From assembly GCA_964427505.1 (NCBI GenBank), contig CAYRUO010000003.1, forward strand, positions 62,001 to 126,000: a stretch of DNA of 64,000 nt. Direction: 5' to 3'. Made by a program: the position numbers and the translations under genes. Positions 43,622 through 51,843 of the stretch are shown here, in pieces. The notes below the pieces were generated by a model, which was given only the letters and a program-made list of their open reading frames with translations, was not told the DNA's origin and did not search any database. Source of the stretch: Thermanaerothrix sp034436175. GTDB taxonomy: Bacteria > Chloroflexota > Anaerolineae > Anaerolineales > Anaerolineaceae. Within the stretch, counting starts at the first letter, position 1, and every line of letters starts with the position of its first letter.

Positions 43622-45604
43622 ATGGACCGAGCGATCAAAGAACAACTTTATGAGGCTTGGCATACTTTTATAACCCGACACATTGTGTTGCCCCAAGTGC
43701 GACCGATTATTGCCACCTCATGGCAGCGATGTTGGGCGCGGGTGGATCCCTACGCACTGCTTAAGCCTCCACGACTGTCGGATCAACATCTGTTTTCCAT
43801 GCAGGTCAATCATTTTGAACTAATGGCTATTGCCCGCCCCGTGATGGAGGATATCTACCAATACATCGAAAACTCTAATTCGGCTGTATTATTCGCCAAC
43901 AGTGTGGGCTATCTGCTTGATCGCGTGGGGGATCCGGGCATGCTGGCGACTCTGGAGAGCCTCCAAATTGTCCCAGGCGCGTTGCTGGCTGAGAGCGAAT
44001 TGGGCACGAATGCGATTGGTGTGGCACTGCTTGAGCGTGAACCTTTACAGGTCGTAGGGTATGAACATTTCTCACAGACGCTGCATGATTTCGGCTGGGC
44101 GGCGGCGCCGGTTTTTGATATTAGCGGTAAGTTGCTAGGGGCATTGGGTATTGCCACCCGGGTAAGCAACTTCCACCCCTATGCTCTGGGTTTGGTGGTA
44201 GCGGGGGCGCGGGCGATTGAAGCTCAGCGTCAGTCGGATCAATTGTTGGAAGAGCAGAATAGCCAGTTAGCCGGTATTAATGCTGTTCTCTCCGGCATCA
44301 ACGAGGGTATCTTGGTTTGGAATACAGATGGGGTTGTAGTGCATGCCAATCCCGCGGCGGCAGAGATTCTCAAGGTGGCCCCTGAAACGTTGATGGGCTC
44401 ACATTTGGATGCCTTTGTCAAGCTCCCTCCCTATGTGTTGGATGCATTGCACCGCCAAATCCCGATCTCTGATTTGGAAGTCAATCTTTCGGTCTTGGGT
44501 GAAACGGTCTCATGTTTGCTCAGTCTGCAATATGTGCGCGGGCGGCGCGGGTTACGGGCGATATTAGCCATTCTGCGCCCTCTGAAGAGTCTTCGTGAGT
44601 ATGTGCAGCGCCAGGTCGGCTCACCGACATTTGATCTGCAAAATCTGGTGGGGGAGTCGCCCGCAATTCGCCGTGTGCGGCGGCTAGCACGCAGTGCGGC
44701 GGCGGCGCGGGGGTGTGTGTTGATTCGGGGTGAGAGCGGCACGGGTAAGAATCTCTTAGCGCGCGCTATTCACTACCATAGTCCGCGTAGTCATGGCCCG
44801 TTTGTGGTCTTTGCTTGTACTGCTGTACCAAGTGAGTTGGTGCTCCCTGAATTGTTGGGGGTTGAGCGAGGGGTGGGCGAGGGAATGTCCCATGCCAGTA
44901 AGTTTGAATTGGCGGATGGTGGGACGCTTTTCTTCCAGGATGTGGATGCATTACCGCTGGAGGCTCAGTCAGTTTTATTGAATTATCTTGAATTGGGGAT
45001 TGTACAGCGCATTGGTAGTCGCAAACCTATCGAAGTGGATGTGCGCATCATTGCTTCCAGTTCGGCAGATTTGGAACATTTGGTGGCTGAAGGTAACTTC
45101 CGTGCCGATCTGTTTTACCGCTTGAGCCTATTTGAAATTGTGCTGCCCCCATTACGTGAACGCAAGCAAGATTTAGAGTTATTGATTGAACAAATTTTGC
45201 AACGCCTGGCACGGCAACTGGGACACCCTCTAAGCCTAAGCCGTGAGACCCTTGGAATATTACGGTCGCATTCTTGGCCAGGGAACGTTCGAGAATTGGA
45301 ATCGGTCTTGACCCGAGCGGCGGTACAAGCCAGTCCTGGACACCTTATCCTGCCGGTGCATTTACCCCCATTGCAAACCAGCACCGAAACTAGTGGTAGC
45401 ATGTGGGTGCGGAACTTGCCGCGCCTTGAGGAAATCGAACGCCAGGCGATTCTACAAGCCGCACAGCAATGTCATGGAAATGTTTCTCAGATGGCTCGGC
45501 TCTTAGGGGTAGGGCGGACAACGCTATGGCGTCATCTGCGACGGATGAACATTTCGCTGGATGCCTATCGTGAAGATGGCAGTCAAGGAGGTGGTGTTTC
45601 ATAA
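43622..45604 (+). CDS. dhaR: DhaR-like regulator (GAF/PAS sensor, AAA+, Fis-type HTH)
   Basis: The 660-residue protein has an N-terminal GAF-like sensor (about 30-210), a PAS domain (about 215-320, with EGILVWNTDGVVVHANPAA), an AAA+ module (about 340-560, Walker A RGESGTGKN, RADLFYRLS) and a Fis-type HTH at the end (QMARLLGVGRTTLWRHL). The sigma-54 contact loop GAFTGA is not conserved (ERGVGEGM), as in E. coli DhaR, which works with sigma-70. Location before glpF-dhaK-dhaL supports control of dihydroxyacetone genes. AcoR-like roles are the alternative. Confidence 0.85.
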   Translation: MDRAIKEQLYEAWHTFITRHIVLPQVRPIIATSWQRCWARVDPYALLKPPRLSDQHLFSMQVNHFELMAIARPVMEDIYQYIENSNSAVLFANSVGYLLDRVGDPGMLATLESLQIVPGALLAESELGTNAIGVALLEREPLQVVGYEHFSQTLHDFGWAAAPVFDISGKLLGALGIATRVSNFHPYALGLVVAGARAIEAQRQSDQLLEEQNSQLAGINAVLSGINEGILVWNTDGVVVHANPAAAEILKVAPETLMGSHLDAFVKLPPYVLDALHRQIPISDLEVNLSVLGETVSCLLSLQYVRGRRGLRAILAILRPLKSLREYVQRQVGSPTFDLQNLVGESPAIRRVRRLARSAAAARGCVLIRGESGTGKNLLARAIHYHSPRSHGPFVVFACTAVPSELVLPELLGVERGVGEGMSHASKFELADGGTLFFQDVDALPLEAQSVLLNYLELGIVQRIGSRKPIEVDVRIIASSSADLEHLVAEGNFRADLFYRLSLFEIVLPPLRERKQDLELLIEQILQRLARQLGHPLSLSRETLGILRSHSWPGNVRELESVLTRAAVQASPGHLILPVHLPPLQTSTETSGSMWVRNLPRLEEIERQAILQAAQQCHGNVSQMARLLGVGRTTLWRHLRRMNISLDAYREDGSQGGGVS

Positions 45605-45625
45605 TGAAACATATCTCCCGAAAGT

Positions 45626-45642
45626 TGTTTCAAAATGATACA
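45626..45642. promoter_or_regulatory. Candidate operator for the DhaR-like regulator
   Basis: TGTTTCA-AAA-TGATACA is a near-perfect palindrome of the TGTnnCA...TGnnACA type bound by Fis-type enhancer proteins. A further TGAAACA lies at 45605-45611. The centre is about 59 bases before the predicted start of the next promoter. Confidence 0.55.
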
Positions 45643-45658
45643 TTAAAAATGCGTTAAG

Positions 45659-45686
45659 TTGACAGGTGGGCGGAAGGTCTTACAAT
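45659..45686 (+). promoter_or_regulatory. Sigma-70 promoter of the glpF-dhaKL-glpK operon
   Basis: TTGACA and TACAAT are 16 bases apart, close to consensus. The predicted start is near 45693, giving a leader of about 280 bases before glpF. Confidence 0.75.
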
Positions 45687-45742
45687 GAATTGTGATGTCT
45701 TGCGCAATGTGGTTTCTTGGCTGGTGGGAAGGGTTTGCGCAG

Positions 45743-45790
45743 CCCATGTTGACAGCATGGGAAAAGAGTTTGCTTTTTGATGTTTTTCCC
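45743..45790 (+). promoter_or_regulatory. Mutually exclusive hairpins in the glpF leader
   Basis: CCCATG (45743-45748) can pair with CATGGG (45756-45761). The GGGAAAA at 45759-45765 can instead pair with TTTTCCC at 45784-45790, sharing GGG, so only one can form. This lies between the promoter and a terminator. I matched no known riboswitch consensus. The remaining leader (45842-45960) has a strong AAAGGAGGTGA without a start at proper spacing. Confidence 0.5.
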
Positions 45791-45802
45791 TTTGAGCAAA
45801 AG

Positions 45803-45841
45803 ATACCGCCATTAGGTTAGCCCTGATCGGCGGTATTTTTT
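45803..45841 (+). terminator. Leader terminator (possible attenuator) before glpF
   Basis: ATACCGCC and GGCGGTAT form a perfect 8-base stem with an 18-base loop followed by TTTTT. It lies 110-150 bases downstream of the predicted start point, so it either ends a short RNA or is regulated by the upstream hairpins. Confidence 0.75.
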
Positions 45842-45971
45842 GCAAGACCCGTTGTTCGTTGATTGCTTAACTTCATAAATCAAAAGGAGGTGAACGGAGA
45901 GACAAGTGAAACCGTGATCTGTTGCCCCATCTATTCTATTTTTCAAATCCTTATGAAAGGAGAGGTCCGAC

Positions 45972-46766
45972 ATGAAATCCAAAGGTTTAGGCGAGTTTCT
46001 GGGCGAAGTCATCGGTACTTTCACCCTGATCTTGCTGGGTGATGGTGTGGTCGCCAATGTGGGGCTTGCCCCGCGGTTGGCTGCTCCGGCGTATAACTGG
46101 AACACCATCACCATCGGCTGGGCCTTCGCAGTCATTGTTGCGGTTTATGTTGCGGGTGGCGTCTCGGGTGCACATCTTAACCCGGCGGTGACCATCGCTT
46201 TGGCAGTTAAGCGCGGCTTCCCGTGGTCTAAGGTGCCCACCTACATTTTAGGGCAATTGGTGGGTGCCTTCTTGGGCGCGCTGGGTGTATACCTAGTTTA
46301 CCGCGAGGGTTTGGTGGCGGCGGGTATGCCCAATGTGTGGTGCACCGGCCCCGGCTCGGTCTTCGGTCAGGCCTTCTGGGGTGGTCAAGGTGCCGCAGCG
46401 CAGGGTTCCTATTCGCTGCTGAATGCCAGCATCGCGGAAATTTTTGGCACGATGGTACTGCTCTTCGGTGTGCTGGCCAGTGGTGATCAGCGCAATCTGG
46501 GTCTGAAATTCAACCTTGGCCCCTTCCTGGTCGGCGGCACGGTGCTCTCGGTTGGTCTGAGCCTGGGCGGCCCGAGCGGATACGCCATCAACCCGGCCCG
46601 TGACCTCGGTCCGCGCATCTTCGGTGCGCTGGTTGGGACACAGGGCCTCTTCAATGGTCCCTATTGGATTGTGGCCCCGGTGATTATGCCGATCATCGGT
46701 GGTATTTTGGGCGTGCTGCTCTACGATTGGTTCGTGAGCGCCTTCCTGCCCGAGAAGAGCGAGTAA
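45972..46766 (+). CDS. glpF: Glycerol facilitator (MIP/aquaporin family)
   Basis: GlpF lets glycerol cross the membrane by facilitated diffusion. The 264-residue protein has six helices and both NPA boxes: GAHLNPAVTIALAVKRG near residue 68 and GYAINPARDLGPRIFG near 205. The second box is followed by Asp (NPARD), as in aquaglyceroporins. AAAGGAG lies 9 bases before the ATG. A hairpin follows, then dhaK. The codons are strongly biased to GGC/GCC, suggesting high expression. Confidence 0.95.
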   Translation: MKSKGLGEFLGEVIGTFTLILLGDGVVANVGLAPRLAAPAYNWNTITIGWAFAVIVAVYVAGGVSGAHLNPAVTIALAVKRGFPWSKVPTYILGQLVGAFLGALGVYLVYREGLVAAGMPNVWCTGPGSVFGQAFWGGQGAAAQGSYSLLNASIAEIFGTMVLLFGVLASGDQRNLGLKFNLGPFLVGGTVLSVGLSLGGPSGYAINPARDLGPRIFGALVGTQGLFNGPYWIVAPVIMPIIGGILGVLLYDWFVSAFLPEKSE

Positions 46767-46780
46767 TTCAGGTCATCAGA

Positions 46781-46808
46781 GTGGGCCTGCCCTTAAGGGT
46801 AGGCCCAC
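46781..46808. other. Intergenic hairpin after glpF
   Basis: GTGGGCCTGCCCTTAAGGGTAGGCCCAC reads as a long near-perfect palindrome (12-base stem, one G-T pair). No T run follows, so it may stabilise upstream mRNA or partly stop transcription to favour glpF. Confidence 0.55.
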
Positions 46809-46897
46809 CCTAAGCGGGCATTTCTATGGGTAGGTGTGGGTGGCGTGTTAATACAAAAAGCGCCTTAGCCACGAAAAGGGTAGAAAGGAAGTGAGGT

Positions 46898-47899
46898 ATG
46901 AAGAAGTTAATCAATAAACCCGAAGATGTTGTGCGTGAAGAACTGGAGGGTATGGCGTTAGCCCACCCCGACCTGATCCGGGTGCATTTTGACCCTAATT
47001 ATATTGTGCGCGCCGATGCGCCGGTCAAAGGGAAAGTAGGCGTGCTCTCGGGCGGTGGTTCAGGCCATGAGCCGATGCATGGGGGCTTTGTCGGTATTGG
47101 TATGCTGGATGCGGCTTGCCCGGGTGCGGTATTTACCTCACCTACACCAGATCAAATGCTTGAGGCGACCAAGGCGATCAACGGTGGCGCGGGTGTTCTG
47201 CACATTGTAAAGAACTACACCGGCGATATTATGAACTTTGAGATGGCGGCTGACCTTGCCCGCGCCGAAGGAATTGAAGTGGAATCGGTAGTTATTGACG
47301 ACGATGTCGCGGTGCAAGATAGCCTCTATACCGCCGGTCGCCGTGGTGTGGGAAGCACCGTTCTGGCCGAGAAATTGTGCGGCGCGGCTGCAGAGCAAGG
47401 ACGCTCACTCAAAGAAGTGGCCGATGTGTGCCGCAAGGTCAAGGATTGGGGGCGCAGCATGGGGATGGCGCTGACCTCGTGCACGGTACCGCATGTGGGC
47501 CGGCCTACGTTTGATTTACCCGAAGACGAAATGGAAATCGGGATCGGCATCCACGGCGAGCCGGGGCGGACACGCATGAAACTCAAACCGGCAGATGAAA
47601 TTGTTGAAATGCTGATGGAGCCGATCATCAAGGATATCCCCTATAAGCCGGGTGACGAGGTGTTGCTCTTCGTCAACGGTATGGGCGGGACCCCGCTTAT
47701 TGAGTTGTACATCGTGTATCGCAAGGCGCACCAGATTGCGACCCAGCACGGACTGAAAGTTGTGCGCAACTTGATTGGCTCCTATATCACCAGCCTGGAG
47801 ATGGCCGGTACTTCGATCACATTGCTCAAGATGGATGAGGACATGATCAAGTTGTGGGATGCGCCGGTCAAGACTCCGGGCTTGCGCTGGGGTATGTAA
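46898..47899 (+). CDS. dhaK: Dihydroxyacetone kinase subunit DhaK
   Basis: DhaK binds dihydroxyacetone covalently through a His and hands it to DhaL for phosphorylation. The 333-residue protein begins MKKLINKPEDVVREELEGM and has GKVGVLSGGGSGHEPMHGGFVG (substrate site), ESVVIDDDVAV, GMALTSCTVP and the key His in IGIGIHGEPG. Length is normal. Followed by a hairpin and dhaL; the phosphoryl donor should be the DhaM fusion at 53411. Confidence 0.97.
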   Translation: MKKLINKPEDVVREELEGMALAHPDLIRVHFDPNYIVRADAPVKGKVGVLSGGGSGHEPMHGGFVGIGMLDAACPGAVFTSPTPDQMLEATKAINGGAGVLHIVKNYTGDIMNFEMAADLARAEGIEVESVVIDDDVAVQDSLYTAGRRGVGSTVLAEKLCGAAAEQGRSLKEVADVCRKVKDWGRSMGMALTSCTVPHVGRPTFDLPEDEMEIGIGIHGEPGRTRMKLKPADEIVEMLMEPIIKDIPYKPGDEVLLFVNGMGGTPLIELYIVYRKAHQIATQHGLKVVRNLIGSYITSLEMAGTSITLLKMDEDMIKLWDAPVKTPGLRWGM

Positions 47900-47917
47900 T
47901 CTCTACCATCAAGACTT

Positions 47918-47946
47918 GCCGGGGTTTGCTACAAGCGAACCCCGGC
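47918..47946. other. Intergenic hairpin between dhaK and dhaL
   Basis: GCCGGGGTT and AACCCCGGC form a perfect 9-base stem with an 11-base loop and no T run. It matches the pattern of similar hairpins after glpF and glpK. Confidence 0.55.
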
Positions 47947-47962
47947 CATAACGGAGCGTCGT

Positions 47963-48598
47963 ATGGTCATTACTCGGGACAAAGTACTGGAGTGGATTAA
48001 GCGTTACGCCGATCTTTTGGCGGAGAATCGCGATTATTTGACCCAGTTAGATGCCGCTATCGGTGATGCCGACCACGGGGCGAATATGGATCGCGGTTTC
48101 AAGGCGGTGTTGAACAAGATGCCAGAACTTGCCGATAAGGACATTGGCACAATCCTTAAGACTGTGGGGATGACCCTATTGGCGACCGTGGGAGGCGCGG
48201 GTGGTCCGCTTTATGGCACGCTCTTCCTCCAGGCAGGAATGAAAACCACCGGTAAGATGGAGTTAACTCTGGAGGACTGGATCAATGCACTGGAAGCAGG
48301 AATCACCGGGGTTAAAAACCGGGGCAAGGCCGAGTTGGGAGATAAGACCATGATTGATGCCCTGGTGCCGGCCTGGAATGCGCTCAAACAAGCGGCGGAA
48401 AACGGCAATAACTTAGGGGAAGCCCTGGAACGCTGTGCTCGAGCTGCCGAAGAGGGCATGAAAGCCACGATCCCCCTTGTTGCGCGAAAGGGGCGTGCCA
48501 GTTATCTGGGTGAACGCAGCGCGGGGCATCAGGACCCGGGAGCGACTTCGTCTTACCTTATGTTGCGAGCGGCCGCCGAAGTCTGGCGTGACGCATAG
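47963..48598 (+). CDS. dhaL: Dihydroxyacetone kinase subunit DhaL (ADP-binding)
   Basis: DhaL carries ADP, is phosphorylated to ATP by DhaM, and passes phosphate to dihydroxyacetone on DhaK. The 211-residue protein has QLDAAIGDADHGANMDRG with the Mg-binding Asp residues, TVGGAGGPLYGT, LGDKTMIDALVPA and a SYLGERSAGHQDPGA end. In E. coli DhaL-ADP also activates DhaR; the same is possible here. It is followed by glpK after 45 bases. Confidence 0.97.
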   Translation: MVITRDKVLEWIKRYADLLAENRDYLTQLDAAIGDADHGANMDRGFKAVLNKMPELADKDIGTILKTVGMTLLATVGGAGGPLYGTLFLQAGMKTTGKMELTLEDWINALEAGITGVKNRGKAELGDKTMIDALVPAWNALKQAAENGNNLGEALERCARAAEEGMKATIPLVARKGRASYLGERSAGHQDPGATSSYLMLRAAAEVWRDA

Positions 48599-48643
48599 TC
48601 ATTGTTCAAAATCTAAATCCCAAAATCTTTCAGGAGGTGTGGC

Positions 48644-50140
48644 ATGGCTAAGTATGCTGCCGCTATTGATCAGGGTACGACCAGTACTCGCTTCATGATC
48701 TTCGACCACAGCGGCAACGTGGTAGGGGTTGATCAGAAAGAGCATGAGCAAATTTACCCCAAGCCGGGTTGGGTCGAACATGACCCGATGGAAATCTGGA
48801 CGCGGACTCAGGAAGTCATTGAAGGGGCGCTGCGCAAGAGCGGTGTGGATCCCAAGGATATTGCCGCAGTCGGCGTGACCAATCAGCGTGAAACCACCAT
48901 CGTGTGGGATAAGGCAACCGGCAAGCCGGTTTATAACGCCATTGTCTGGCAGGATACCCGCACCGATAAGATCTGCAACGAACTGGCTGCGGATGGTGGG
49001 CAGGATCGCTTCCGCCCCAAGACCGGGTTGCCACTGGCAACTTACTTCTCGGGCCCCAAGATTAAGTGGATCCTGGATAATATCCCGGGCGTCCGTGAGA
49101 AGGCTGAGAAGGGCGAGGTCATCTTTGGGAACATTGATACCTGGGTGATCTGGAACCTGACTGGTGGCCCGAAGGGTGGTGTGCACGTAACGGATGTTTC
49201 CAATGCGTCGCGCACCATGCTGATGAATCTGGAAACCCTGGACTGGGATGATGAGATCCTGGGTATCTTGGGTATCCCGCGCGCCATGCTGCCGGCCATT
49301 CGACCTTCCTCCGAGGTCTATGGATATGCCAAAGGCTTATTGGAGGGCATCCCGGTCGCAGGTGACCTGGGTGACCAGCAAGCGGCGCTCTTCGGTCAGG
49401 CATGCTACAGCCCCGGTGAGGCTAAGAACACCTATGGCACCGGCTGCTTCATGCTGTTGAACACCGGCACCCGCCCTGTACCCAGCAAGAGCGGTTTGCT
49501 GACCACGCTGGCTTACAAGATTGGTGATCAGCCTGCTGTGTATGCCTTGGAGGGCTCGATTGCCATCACCGGTGCGTTGGTGCAGTGGCTGCGCGATAAC
49601 CTGAAGATGATCGAATCTTCAAAGGACGTGGAAGCCCTGGCGCGCACGGTGGAGGACAACGGCGGCATTTACTTCGTGCCGGCGTTCTCAGGTCTCTTCG
49701 CACCCTACTGGCGCAGCGATGCCCGCGGTGTGATTGTGGGTCTGACCCGCTACATCAACCGCGGTCACATTGCCCGCGCTGCGTTGGAGGCCACGGCTTA
49801 CCAGACCCGCGAGGTGCTGGATGCGATGAACGCCGACTCCGGCGTGCCGCTAACCGCTCTCAAGGTGGACGGTGGTATGGTCTACAACGAGTTACTGATG
49901 CAGTTCCAGGCGGATATCCTGGGCGTGCCGGTCATTCGCCCGAAGGTGGCTGAAACCACCTCGCTCGGTGCGGCTTATGCAGCGGGTATGGCGGTTGGTT
50001 TCTGGACCTCGTTCGATGAACTGCGCGCGAACTGGCAGGTGGACAAGGTCTGGAATCCGCAGATGAGCGCTGAAGAACGCGAACGGCTCTATGCCGGCTG
50101 GAAGAAGGCCGTCCAGCGCACCTTTGGGTGGGTCGAATAG
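48644..50140 (+). CDS. glpK: Glycerol kinase
   Basis: GlpK phosphorylates glycerol to sn-glycerol-3-phosphate with ATP. The 498-residue FGGY kinase has AAIDQGTTSTRFMIFDHSG, VTNQRETTIVWDKATG, GDQQAALFGQ, GTGCFMLLNTG, FSGLFAPYW and DGGMVYNELLMQFQADIL, all typical. It completes the glpF-dhaKL-glpK operon. AGGAGG lies 7 bases before the ATG. Confidence 0.97.
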   Translation: MAKYAAAIDQGTTSTRFMIFDHSGNVVGVDQKEHEQIYPKPGWVEHDPMEIWTRTQEVIEGALRKSGVDPKDIAAVGVTNQRETTIVWDKATGKPVYNAIVWQDTRTDKICNELAADGGQDRFRPKTGLPLATYFSGPKIKWILDNIPGVREKAEKGEVIFGNIDTWVIWNLTGGPKGGVHVTDVSNASRTMLMNLETLDWDDEILGILGIPRAMLPAIRPSSEVYGYAKGLLEGIPVAGDLGDQQAALFGQACYSPGEAKNTYGTGCFMLLNTGTRPVPSKSGLLTTLAYKIGDQPAVYALEGSIAITGALVQWLRDNLKMIESSKDVEALARTVEDNGGIYFVPAFSGLFAPYWRSDARGVIVGLTRYINRGHIARAALEATAYQTREVLDAMNADSGVPLTALKVDGGMVYNELLMQFQADILGVPVIRPKVAETTSLGAAYAAGMAVGFWTSFDELRANWQVDKVWNPQMSAEERERLYAGWKKAVQRTFGWVE

Positions 50141-50156
50141 TTTATTAGACAGGATT

Positions 50157-50181
50157 GGGGGCAGGGGTGTGCCCTGCCCCC
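50157..50181. other. Perfect hairpin after glpK, without T run
   Basis: GGGGGCAGGG and CCCTGCCCCC form a perfect 10-base GC-rich stem with a 5-base loop, 16 bases after the stop. AAAATG follows, so it is probably an mRNA-protecting hairpin upstream of the true terminator. Confidence 0.6.
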
Positions 50182-50257
50182 AAAATGTGCCACAGGGTGT
50201 AGGGCGGTGGGGTCAAGAGGGCAAGGCGCCGGATTGACCGAGAGCCGCTCTTTATAT

Positions 50258-50280
50258 GCCCGTGAAACGGGTGATTTTTT
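50258..50280 (+). terminator. Intrinsic terminator of the glpF-glpK operon
   Basis: GCCCGT-GAA-ACGGGT hairpin followed by GATTTTTT. It also contributes the -35 region of the next promoter. Confidence 0.72.
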
Positions 50281-50308
50281 GAAGGTATAAAGTCATTAAT
50301 GATAAAAT
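50279..50308 (+). promoter_or_regulatory. Promoter of the glpA-sdhBCD-dhaM operon
   Basis: TTGAAG and TAAAAT are 18 bases apart. The start point would be near 50315, 18 bases before the ATG at 50333. Confidence 0.6.
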
Positions 50309-50332
50309 TCACATACGGTTGGATGGTGCCCA

Positions 50333-50578
50333 ATGAGTAAAAAGAAAAAACGCCAGGTCGAATCGGATCCTTTTGCTACCGGTCAACCTTGGTTATCTAT
50401 GAAAAGTGGAATCATTACCATGGCAGTGGTTAGCGTCTTGATGGTGGCGTGGGTGACCTGGCAGGGTTCTTATTCCAAGCCCCTAGGTGAAAGTTTGCTA
50501 TGGGGATTAGTTTTTGGCGGCAGTGTATGGATTGTGTTTTTATTATTTTTGCTCATCCATCGCCTTTTCCGACGGTAG
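50333..50578 (+). CDS. Small two-helix membrane protein, unknown
   Basis: The 81-residue protein begins with a basic stretch (MSKKKKRQ), then has membrane helices at about 25-45 and 55-78. It ends in HRLFRR, so both ends should face the cytoplasm. I recognise no family. It is the first reading frame of the glpA-sdhBCD-dhaM transcription unit, 64 bases before glpA. It may be an extra subunit of the membrane enzyme, but this is only a guess. Confidence 0.6.
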   Translation: MSKKKKRQVESDPFATGQPWLSMKSGIITMAVVSVLMVAWVTWQGSYSKPLGESLLWGLVFGGSVWIVFLLFLLIHRLFRR

Positions 50579-50642
50579 TTATATCTTTCGACCGGGCTTA
50601 ATGATTTTTCTAAAGATTTTCGCCTAGGATAGGAGAGATTCT

Positions 50643-51806
50643 ATGAGCCAATACCACGCGATTGTAATAGGGGCCGGATTTACTGGCGTGGCAATCGCCC
50701 ACGATTTGGCACTGCGTGGGTTCCGCGTCACGGTCGTAGAACGAGGACCGATAGCGAATGGCACTTCGGGACGAACCCATGGCTTGTTGCACTCTGGAGC
50801 ACGCTATGCGGTAAACGACCAGGAATCGGCCATTGAATGTATTCAGGAGAACCAAATTTTACGCCTGATTGTTCCCGATGCCATTGAACCGAATGGGGGA
50901 CTATTCATTGCTGTGGATGAAAGTGATTTGGAATACCGTGAGAAATTCATCCAGGGCTGTGAAGAGTGCAAGATTCCCATCCGCGAATTGACGCCCAAAG
51001 AAGCGTTGCGAATTGAACCCAATCTGAACCCTAAATTGCTAACTGCATTTACTGTTCCCGATGGGACGTTTGATCCTCTGCGTTTGGCATTGGCATTTGC
51101 GGCTACAGCAAAATCGAACGGTGCCGTGTTCCATCTCTACACAGATGTGGTAGACCTTCTTACTGACGGTCAAGGAAATATCAAGGGGGTGAAAGCCTGG
51201 AATCGCGCCGCAGATAAACGCTTTGAGATTGAGGGGGATATTGTGGTCAATGCCACCGGTGCCTGGGTGGGGCAGATTACCTCCATGGCAGGCATTCGGG
51301 TTCCGATTGCTCCGACTCCAGGGGTTATGGTGGCTTATGATAAACGCCTAACTCAACGGGCCATCAATCGGTTAAACAAGCCCGGGGATGGAGATATCGT
51401 TTTGCCCCAACGACGGATGATGGTCGTAGGCACGACCTCATTCTCCATTGAAGACCCCGATTATGTCCCGGTGCTTCCAGACCATGTGGCACTGATGATT
51501 GAGCGTGGTTCTGAACTGATTCCGGCATTGCGGCAAACCAAAGAACGCGGTGCCTATATGGCGACTCGTCCTCTCATCGGGAGCGGCGCGCCGGGCCGGA
51601 GCATTTCACGTACCTTCAAGGCTTATGATCATAAAGAGACAGATAATGTGGAAGGTTTGGTCACCATCACGGGTGGTAAGGCAACGACCTTGCGGTTGAT
51701 GGCTGAGAAAACGGTGGATCTCGTGTGTAAGAAACTCGGGGTCAATGTTCCTTGCACAACTGCTGAGACGCCGCTGATATCCTATCGCAAGTTCTTCATA
51801 AATTAG
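50643..51806 (+). CDS. glpA: GlpA-like FAD-dependent glycerol-3-phosphate dehydrogenase subunit
   Basis: The 387-residue flavoprotein belongs to the DAO/GlpA-GlpD family: GAGFTGVAIAHDLALRG binds FAD, followed by TSGRTHGLLHSGARYAVND, VPDGTFDPLRLALAFA, VVNATGAWVGQI and TITGGKATTLRLMAEKT. It would oxidise glycerol-3-phosphate to DHAP. It lacks the C-terminal Fer2-BFD domain of E. coli GlpA (542 residues), and GlpB and GlpC are missing; instead sdhBCD-like genes follow. The downstream SdhB-like protein may take its electrons. Confidence 0.87.
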   Translation: MSQYHAIVIGAGFTGVAIAHDLALRGFRVTVVERGPIANGTSGRTHGLLHSGARYAVNDQESAIECIQENQILRLIVPDAIEPNGGLFIAVDESDLEYREKFIQGCEECKIPIRELTPKEALRIEPNLNPKLLTAFTVPDGTFDPLRLALAFAATAKSNGAVFHLYTDVVDLLTDGQGNIKGVKAWNRAADKRFEIEGDIVVNATGAWVGQITSMAGIRVPIAPTPGVMVAYDKRLTQRAINRLNKPGDGDIVLPQRRMMVVGTTSFSIEDPDYVPVLPDHVALMIERGSELIPALRQTKERGAYMATRPLIGSGAPGRSISRTFKAYDHKETDNVEGLVTITGGKATTLRLMAEKTVDLVCKKLGVNVPCTTAETPLISYRKFFIN

Positions 51807-51843
51807 CACCACACCAACCCAAATTCTTGCCTGGAGCACACCT

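Noticed and set aside
43514..43696. N-terminal extension of murA overlapping dhaR
   Set aside because: The ATG at 43513 has a good GGAGG site and the family start; the extension has no MurA similarity and overlaps the divergent promoter.
45690..45842. Known riboswitch (TPP, c-di-GMP, fluoride, glycine) in the glpF leader
   Set aside because: I compared the visible conserved cores by eye and none fits; only hairpins and a terminator can be supported.
47138..47750. Open frames antisense to dhaK and similar long shadow frames in glpK and lon
   Set aside because: They have no family similarity or ribosome site and arise from the GC-rich codon use of the real genes.
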